In this document: positions 57,564-64,000 of the stretch, one piece after another
Layout of the letters: every line of letters begins with the position of its first letter
Position numbering within the stretch: position 1 is the first letter of the stretch
Program-made: the position numbers and the translations under genes
NCBI GenBank assembly: GCA_026120035.1
Contig: JALRME010000027.1
Location: 248,001-312,000 of the forward strand
DNA from: Coleophoma eucalyptorum
Taxonomy: Eukaryota; Ascomycota; Leotiomycetes; Helotiales; Dermateaceae
DNA length: 64,000 nt
Direction of reading: 5' to 3'
Notes under the pieces: generated by a model
The model's input: the letters and a program-made list of their open reading frames with translations, nothing else
Told to the model about the DNA's origin: nothing
Database searches by the model: none

Positions 57564-58569
57564 ATGGGTTGGTTTTGGGGTTCATCAGACGACAAGGGCT
57601 CGAGTAGTTCTCAAGATCCGCTACGCAACCTCGATCCCAGTCTTCGAGACTTCCTAGCCAAAGAGTCCCCAGTGAAATATAGCACTTCTACACCACAAAC
57701 ACCGGAACCTGTAGCTACACCTTCGCAGCCTGCTGCAAAGGTTCCCCATAATGACCAATTTCAACCTGGAAATGATGCGGAATCGAAAGTGCCTAAAGAG
57801 AGTCTTTACCAGGACGGCAGATATGCTCATCTCTGGAAGACGTATGTCCCACAACAGCAGGTGGAAGCTTCCATGAAGTCGGAGTCTGAGAAGGTCAATG
57901 ATGTTATCGAGGCTTACAAAGACCGGAAAGCGCGCATTGGAATCGCTGCCATGGAAAATTGTGTTCTAGAGCAAATCGATGTCGAGCAATGCTTTCAAAA
58001 TGGCGGTTGGCACGCCCGGCTCACGATGTGTAAGGATGAGAAGAGGAAGGTTGAGAGATGTTTCACGATGCAGGGAGTGCGTATCCTAACCTTGAAGAAT
58101 ATGGTATTTGCGCTTACTGATTTGGTGCCAACAGAAATTTCTTCGCGCTTTGGGCTACCTTTCGACCTACGACCGATCTCCAGAAATGGAAGAGAAGATT
58201 CAGATGCACGCCGATACCTTATATCACCGAATGTTAGAGCAAGAGAAAGCGATTGAAGTTGCTAAAGCAGAAGGAAAACCGATACCCCAGTTTCCTCCAC
58301 TGTTATCAAGGGCCAAACCGACATCAACCAACGGTCTTCAAATGTCCGCCAAGTCCCAAGCCCAGTTGCAGGAGCGTCTGAAAGGCTTGAATCCGGAAGA
58401 AAGGGAATTGGAAGAGGCAGCCGCAAATGCCGAGCTCGACTCAGGACGAGAAATCGCTGGCTCGCTCGGGAAAATCTACCAACAACAGGATGAAGAAAGG
58501 AGGAAAAGAAGGGAAGAGGGTTCAGAAACAATTGGAGACCGAATTATTTCAATCATCAGATGGTTTTAA
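57564..58569 (+). CDS. Twin-CX9C protein with C-terminal coiled coil
   Basis: Exons 57564..58076 and 58135..58569 (58-nt intron, donor GTGCGT) give 315 residues starting MGWFWGSSDD. The Pro/Ser-rich N-terminus has the block DPSLRDFLAKESPVKY. A helical middle region contains two CX9C motifs: Cys at NCVLEQIDVEQC and at MCKDEKRKVERC. This twin-CX9C (CHCH-like) pattern is typical of small mitochondrial intermembrane-space proteins that use the Mia40 oxidative import path. Afterwards come KFLRALGYLSTYDRSPEMEEKIQMH-type helices and a Lys/Glu/Arg-rich coiled coil ending IIRWF. The family is widespread in filamentous fungi, but its function is not known to me. The ATG is well placed for the neighbouring divergent gene pair. 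Confidence 0.72.
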
Positions 58570-59080
58570 AAACCTTAAGGTTCTAAACAGTTGGAGCTTA
58601 ATATGGAAGCTCAAAGGGTCATTAACAGGAGTTAAGAGAAATACCAATATGGGTCACGGCGTTCTGTAGCAACATTTGTATCATCTCCCCCATTCTGCGC
58701 CCTAGGCCGCTGCAAAACCGCAAATACAAGCTGTGATTGCTTATCTCGAGGCGCTGACATCCCAATATGATTTTGGCTGCAGCTGTTGGAATTCATAAAT
58801 AGGTTCGTCCAATCAGGTCGCTTCAGCCGGCGCTTATGCGACACAGCCTAAAAATGAAGGATTGTGTTAAACAAATGTTGGAAGAGAACATTATGTCCTG
58901 TTCAGGTGGTCTCATTGCAATTTAGTACATATGTTTGGATGTTTTCCTTGTGTAGGACAAAGATTGTACGACTAGTATCCGAGATCTATTCCTTGCCGAC
59001 GAACAGCATTACCAGCGGATCGCTTATAGCCTTGTACGACCAGTAACGAGTATCCCTCACCTAGCTCGCTATCAGCTTCT
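58570..59080. other. Intergenic region
   Basis: 511 bp between two same-strand genes. Nothing notable seen. Confidence 0.5.
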
Positions 59081-60844
59081 ATGTCTAAAATAGGACGCTC
59101 GGAATTCAAATATGAACCATTGAAGGTACCATATACATCGTTCAGAATTGCAGTTCTTCAGAAAGGTTCCAGAACGGCCCCCATTCGAGTAAAACTAGAG
59201 CCTACTACATTAAGACAGGTACCGGTGTATGAAGCCCTTTCATACACATGGGGTGCCCCAAATATTGTTCGGCCGATTGAGCTTAATGGAAAGAGATTCG
59301 AAATCAGGGAAAACCTTTGGCATGCATTGGTAAATTTAAGGTCTACTACAACAGACCGGAAACTTTGGGTTGATGCACTATGCATCAACCAAGGAAGTTC
59401 TCATGAAGCTTTGAATGAACGAAGTATCCAGGTCAAAAAAATGATGACGACTATCTATGAACGGGCCACAACTGTCTTGGTTTGGTTAGGACCAGAAACT
59501 CTTTCCAGTCAGCGCAGACTCGATTCTTTTAAAGGATCATTTCGAAAGCAAATTCTGCGTGCTCCGAGCAGTAACAAAATTTCCCTATTTTCATTACAAA
59601 GATATAAATTGGGGAGCGAGCCACAACGCAAAGAAAACGCAGGAATCAATATACTTCAAGATCACTTCGATCACAAAAACGCTGCTGATGAATATGAGCT
59701 CTGCAGTCGTTCCTATTGGCAACGAGTATGGGTTATCCAGGAAGTTGGAGTTGCGAAGAAACTTCTTATATGTTGGGGCAAGAATGTAGAACCGTGGGAG
59801 GGCTTTTTCGGCCGCATCAATACTGCTAAGCCTCAAAATGCTGGATGGGCACTCAAGCTTTACCAACACCGCCAGGATCGATTCAGTGATAAATACAATC
59901 TGCTGGTCAATCTCGTGGAAGCTTACCAGGACTCTCAGTGCGAGGATAGCCGCGACAAAATTTATGGATTGATGCAACTTGCCAAGGACTCTTACAATAG
60001 TAACCTCAGCATCAGTTACGAGAAGACGCCTTTCGAGGTATACACCGATGTCATTGACTTTCACTACGCATCAAAGATTTCGCCTCACACACATAATAGC
60101 CTTGTTCATGTCAGTCAACTGGTTCAGATGGTTTTGAGATGCTGCTCTATGGATCACGCGGTAAAATCGCACGACAGACATCATTGCGACCTGAACCAGA
60201 AGTCCAGTATTGACCGATCTCTTATCTTTGAAGCCAAAGGAATCTCTGCAGGAATAATCAAGTACCTTGGGCCATCGTATGGGGACATTCTTGGCGACGC
60301 TCGGCAAATCAAGATTTGGGAAGCAGCGCTTGAAAGGATACCAGGACCTAAAAAGCCAGGGTTATCCTTAAAATATCGGCAATTCCTCCAACTTCTCATC
60401 AGCTTAATACAAGCAAAGAATCTTCATTTGCAGTCAAAGATATATCCCATATACACCAACCTACAGTGGGAATATCAAAGCAATCCCAATCAATATTTTT
60501 CGAATCCTGAACAATTAAAGCATGAGATGCAAGATATAAATTCAGAGGCCCGTATAGTCCTCACAGATAGTAGCAACATTGCACTTGTTCCCGGAAATGC
60601 TCAACTGGATGACCTTGTTGTGCAATTTGAAAAGTCGGATGCAGTGGCTCTAGTCCGCACTTTATATTCCTCGCGCAGATGCTTGGTGGGGAGAGCTGTA
60701 CTTGCAAATGTATCTGCAAACACGGGTTACAATGACAACACTCCATTCAGCATTCTTCCTGAAGGCTCAGGAAGCAAAGGTGCTTTAGGTAAGGCCATAT
60801 CTATACATATGGATCTCTTGACATTGAGCCGCCTCACTGAATGA
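59081..60844 (+). CDS. HET-domain protein (heterokaryon incompatibility type)
   Basis: A single exon of 587 residues. The N-terminal third carries the HET signature blocks: YEALSYTWG (50-58), a first beta pair with NGKRFEI, KLWVDALCINQ (94-104), and YERATTVLVWLGPE followed by YWQRVWVIQE. HET domains are found in proteins that trigger growth arrest or cell death on fusion of unlike hyphae, and in many fungal paralogs of unknown role. No NACHT, WD or ankyrin partner domain is seen in the C-terminal half, which is weakly conserved and helical. The ATG has no competing upstream start. Fungal genomes carry dozens of these genes, so the incompatibility role is not proven. Confidence 0.88.
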   Translation: MSKIGRSEFKYEPLKVPYTSFRIAVLQKGSRTAPIRVKLEPTTLRQVPVYEALSYTWGAPNIVRPIELNGKRFEIRENLWHALVNLRSTTTDRKLWVDALCINQGSSHEALNERSIQVKKMMTTIYERATTVLVWLGPETLSSQRRLDSFKGSFRKQILRAPSSNKISLFSLQRYKLGSEPQRKENAGINILQDHFDHKNAADEYELCSRSYWQRVWVIQEVGVAKKLLICWGKNVEPWEGFFGRINTAKPQNAGWALKLYQHRQDRFSDKYNLLVNLVEAYQDSQCEDSRDKIYGLMQLAKDSYNSNLSISYEKTPFEVYTDVIDFHYASKISPHTHNSLVHVSQLVQMVLRCCSMDHAVKSHDRHHCDLNQKSSIDRSLIFEAKGISAGIIKYLGPSYGDILGDARQIKIWEAALERIPGPKKPGLSLKYRQFLQLLISLIQAKNLHLQSKIYPIYTNLQWEYQSNPNQYFSNPEQLKHEMQDINSEARIVLTDSSNIALVPGNAQLDDLVVQFEKSDAVALVRTLYSSRRCLVGRAVLANVSANTGYNDNTPFSILPEGSGSKGALGKAISIHMDLLTLSRLTE

Positions 60845-61469
60845 TCGGGGAGCTGGCCTCTGAAGGAAACCAGATGGCATTTACAGATTCGAAAATGAAA
60901 AGGTAGTACAGAATTGTGTACTGTGCTGAAAGCTGAGCAGTCTGCTGATGTTTTATTATTCTGCGTCTTGTCACGTAAAATTGCCGATTTTTCACATGTC
61001 TATCCATTTATTCAGAATCAATAACCAATCGTATCTCTAAATACCTTTTACGTTTCTTATTATGTGCGAGTTTTATCATCTCTATAGGGGAAGGCTCTTT
61101 CAAGAATAAAACAATAGAAACCGACTTTTTCTAAAGCTTGTTATGACCTTTAGGCATTTACTTCGATTTCTTATGTGCACGAGTTACAACTCGGTTCCTA
61201 TGACTTGATCTCAACAATAACTCAGATTAAAGCTCTGTACATCTCATTAACCTTCAGGTACCATTAATTTCAAATGATATCTCGTTAATACTTCCACTAA
61301 TTTTTATGGCAAATCGTCGTCGCCATACCACTATGACTTACAAGGATTCACTATCGCCAAGACGAGTCTGGTGTCAATGCACGTGATCAGCAGCAATCTT
61401 CTTAAGTTCTATTCAATCGCTGTACAACAAGACGTAACCTTGTCAACAACTATCGAGAAAGCAGATCGA
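60845..61469. other. Intergenic region
   Basis: 625 bp, AT-rich, between the HET gene and the PQ-loop gene. Nothing notable seen. An in-frame extension of the PQ-loop frame upstream to 61377 (MHVISSNLL) exists, but the ATG at 61470 fits the family better. Confidence 0.5.
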
Positions 61470-62544
61470 ATGGACGTCCCAATTGCAGCTAACGTTCTGG
61501 GGACGATAGGTGCGGTTTGCTGGAGTGTTCAGGTCAACCATCTTCCTCACAACATCAATTCAGAAGGCTAACGAATATGACAGCTTATCCCACAAATCAT
61601 CATCAACTATCGAAGACATAATACTATCGGTTTGCAAAGATCAATGATGCTATTATGGGCTTGTGCTGGTATTCCACTCGGGGCGTATAACATCGTCTCT
61701 GATTTCAATATCGCTCTCAGGATCCAACCGCAGATTTTGACTGTGCTGAGTCTAATTACATGGATCCAGTGCTATCATTATAATGATGTATGGCACGCAA
61801 CCCAGTCTGACAATCTGAGACTTCGAATTAACAAGAATATAGAAATGGTCCCCTCTGAGATGTTGCGCCTTTGTGGGCGCTATTGGGATTCTTTTTGGAG
61901 GCGTTGAGACTGCCCTAGTGTTCGCTCTCAGAGTAGGTATCAGGTCGCCTAACGAAGGTTAGCGATGCTAAATGAATTTTAGGAAGGAGTTAAGACTGGT
62001 ATCCATTGGCCTGTGATATTGATGGGCGTCTTGTCAACCGTACTTCTATCAGCTGGAGTTCTTCGTCACTATTATGACATCTATGTCGAAAGAACCGTGA
62101 GGGGTATCAGCTTCCTCTTTGTCTGCATTGATGCTGCTGGAGACGTGTTCTCTCTCGTCTCAATCTGTAGGCCATTTGGAAGAAATTTAACTGCTTCAAT
62201 GCTGACAAGATTTAGTCTTTCAGCCAAAGCTCGATGTACTTGGTATCGTCATCTACTCAACAGAGTTCGTACTCTGGTGTGGCGTCTTCGCTTGTGGGGG
62301 ATACTTCAATTTACTCCCATGGCTACGAAAGAAGTCAAGAGAAAGATCAAGTCGGAGCGAAGTCCAGCCGCACATGGAAAATCAGACCAGTTCAGCCCCA
62401 TCAGAGGGCATGTCTAATGATGTATCCTTGGAACAAATGCCAACCTCAACGTCGGTTTTCCGCACGCCTTCATCTGTCGCCAGTCTACGATCTTCCAGAG
62501 GATCAGCCATGTCACGTCATTTCGGAGGTGATTCAAGATTTTAA
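61470..62544 (+). CDS. PQ-loop repeat membrane protein
   Basis: Five exons (61470..61532, 61584..61787, 61843..61936, 61987..62166 and 62216..62544) join in phase to 289 residues. The PQ-loop motif is visible as SVQLIPQIIINYRRHNTIG near the N-terminus. A second PQ-like element is FFQPKLDVLGIVIYST in the last exon. About seven hydrophobic spans are present (for example MMLLWACAGIPLGAYN, ILTVLSLITWIQCY, GVETALVFALRVG, WPVILMGVLSTVLLSAG, GISFLFVCIDAAGDVFSLVSI). This layout fits the MtN3/PQ-loop family, including vacuolar and lysosomal amino-acid exporters such as cystinosin-like proteins. The tail is Ser-rich and probably cytosolic. The transported substrate is unknown. The donor/acceptor choice for intron 4 is the least secure. 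Confidence 0.8.
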
Positions 62545-63081
62545 GCAGGATCATAGGATCCCTTCTTCGCGTTACTAATCACGGTACATTGATGTCTCCG
62601 AATGTGCCAAGAATTCTGTAGCTTTGAGGCTTATCACGTGGCTTATACGTCGTAATTCGCGGCCGCATTACTGATCACCACCGTACTGAGGAATATTCAG
62701 CGAGCGCTCTCTGCTATCGCCGATGGCTCACAGCTATGGCTGTTTTACACAATGCACTATAGATTCCTAAGCAAGTTATGGTTGCAATTTACGGCTCATG
62801 CATTCTGATTCAAAATCAGTTCACAGCACCAATGGTGGTGACAAATTGGCAGATGTAGACGGGCAGGAGTACGTGAGGAAGTATATAAGTATGGAGTTGA
62901 ACCCCTTAGAACTTCCTCACTCCGTAGATTAAACACTTAAGTTTCCAATACTTTACTATCTTCATCAATTCAATTCTCAGATTCAGAAAGGACATCTTAC
63001 ACAATACTTCCCTCATCAACCCAAAAGATCACGATCTCACCAAGTGCTTCAAATCGCCTACTCTTTAAAACTCCAGAGACA
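62545..63081. other. Promoter region of the ketoreductase gene
   Basis: 537 bp. A TATA-like element (TATATAAG) lies at 62882..62889, about 200 bp before the start codon. The last 100 bp is A/C/T-rich leader. Confidence 0.5.
62882..62889 (+). promoter_or_regulatory. TATA-like element
   Basis: TATATAAG upstream of the ketoreductase gene with plausible spacing and a following leader. The role is inferred from position. Confidence 0.45.
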
Positions 63082-64000
63082 ATGGCTAACGAATTGATTC
63101 TCATAACCGGTGGCACTGGTCTGCTTGGCATCAAGACCATTGTATTGGCTCTCAAGGCAGGCTATTCTGTCCGAGCAGCTGTTCGATCTCAAGCCAAATT
63201 CGACTCGATTCTTGCAACTCCAACAGTGAAAGCTCTGGCACCGGGCTCAAAACTAACTTCAGTCATTGTACCAGATATTCTCGCCGACAATGCTTTTGAT
63301 GAAGCAGTTAAAGGTGTCAAGTACATTTTGCACCTCGCCTCGCCAGTTATCAAAGGCGAGGGCTTCACACCAGACCAATGGGAATCACACTTGATCCAGC
63401 CCGCACTCAAGGGCACGACTGGGATTCTTGAATCGGCATACAAGACCACTGGTATCACGCGTATTGTGATTACTTCCTCTGAAGTGGCGATTATTCCATG
63501 GGAAGAATTCATTGCCAAGGAGGTCGACACCGTGTTTGACGATACGTATGAGATTCCGATTCCGAAAGGGCCATACAGCCATCCCTTCGAAGCATACGCC
63601 GCAAGCAAAGTTCATTCTCTCGTTGCCACGAAGGATTTTGTTGCAGCCAAGAAGCCAGAATGGGATGTTATCAACATTATGCCATCGTTCATCATAGGCG
63701 ATAATGAGCTAGTGACCGATCCCAAGATGCTTACAGATGGTACAAACGGTGCGGCCTTTGCTCAGGTCCTTGGAGGTGATTCAGGTTGGGGAGGAGTACC
63801 AAGCACCAGTGTCCATGTTACCGACGCTGCCAGACTTCATGTTGAGGCTCTGTCTCCACAGATTGAGGGTGGCCAGAACTTCTTAGCTGTTAGCGGAGGG
63901 GAACAGGGAACTACTTGGAGCGACGCAATCGAGATCGTGAACCGAAACTTTCCCAAGGCAGTGGCCAAAGGCGTTCTTCCAAACAATGGGGTTGCATTGA
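63082..64000 (+). CDS. NAD(P)-dependent ketoreductase / dihydroflavonol-4-reductase-like, 5' part
   Basis: The frame is open from ATG 63082 to the window edge (306 codons), so the 3' end is missing. The protein starts MANELILITGGTGLLG, with the TGGxGxxG nucleotide-binding loop, and continues with AAVRSQAKF, ILHLASPVI, SSEVAI, a YAASK-type motif (EAYAASKVHS) with the catalytic Tyr/Lys, and SFIIGDN. This is the extended-SDR pattern of Gre2-type methylglyoxal/ketoreductases and dihydroflavonol-4-reductase-like fungal enzymes, usually about 340 residues. The substrate is unknown. No intron is seen in the visible part. A TATA-like element lies about 200 bp upstream. Confidence 0.92.
   Translation, partial: MANELILITGGTGLLGIKTIVLALKAGYSVRAAVRSQAKFDSILATPTVKALAPGSKLTSVIVPDILADNAFDEAVKGVKYILHLASPVIKGEGFTPDQWESHLIQPALKGTTGILESAYKTTGITRIVITSSEVAIIPWEEFIAKEVDTVFDDTYEIPIPKGPYSHPFEAYAASKVHSLVATKDFVAAKKPEWDVINIMPSFIIGDNELVTDPKMLTDGTNGAAFAQVLGGDSGWGGVPSTSVHVTDAARLHVEALSPQIEGGQNFLAVSGGEQGTTWSDAIEIVNRNFPKAVAKGVLPNNGVAL

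Overview
This is nuclear DNA from a filamentous ascomycete (Pezizomycotina). Nearly every gene has short introns (about 45-130 nt) with GT..AG borders. The gene set includes lineage markers: an Atg28-type autophagy protein, a HET-domain protein, a PQ-loop protein, F-box and 'tachykinin-family' C6-like regulators, and a DUF1748 microprotein. The general look fits Leotiomycetes/Helotiales, but that placement is inference. I saw no convincing tRNA, rRNA, CRISPR array or intact transposon. Splice sites and the resulting reading frames were assigned by eye; exon phases were checked arithmetically.

Layout. 0-9.3 kb: the 5' part of an unrecognised Ser-rich gene (-), divergent from the lipid kinase FAB1/PIKfyve (+). 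9.3-11.7 kb: gene-poor, with a cluster of GGGCRAC repeats and a nested hairpin. 11.7-15.6 kb: a fungal-transcription-factor-like gene (+), an HD-domain phosphohydrolase (-) and a short-chain dehydrogenase (-). 15.8-19.6 kb: a WDR6/Rtt10-type WD-repeat protein (+). 20.5-24 kb: two convergent alpha/beta hydrolases, the second with an apparent 1-nt frameshift. 24.9-26.4 kb: two tandem small single-pass membrane proteins (-). 27-30.4 kb: SPT5 (-). 30.7-36 kb: a quinone-oxidoreductase-like MDR (+), a WDR68/DCAF7-type protein (-) and phosphopantetheine adenylyltransferase (+). 37.5-43.5 kb: an F-box protein (+), a second SDR (-) and Atg28 (+). 44.5-50.9 kb: a four-exon DUF1748 microprotein (-), pyruvate kinase (+) and a CENP-U/Ame1/Mis17 kinetochore protein (-). 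51.3-64 kb is more accessory in flavour: a GH106-like alpha-L-rhamnosidase (+), a cytochrome P450 (-), a twin-CX9C protein (+), a HET-domain protein (+), a PQ-loop membrane protein (+) and the 5' part of an NAD(P)-dependent ketoreductase (+, cut by the window edge).

The first 51 kb is mostly housekeeping: phosphoinositide signalling, transcription elongation, CoA synthesis, glycolysis, kinetochore and autophagy, with tail-to-tail and head-to-head pairs sharing short intergenic regions. No operon-like system is expected or seen. The best candidates for something little described are the tandem pair of small membrane proteins with PPPY/PAPAY tails, the GGGCRAC repeat and hairpin patch, the frameshifted hydrolase, and the DUF1748 microgene whose first coding exon is only 6 nt.
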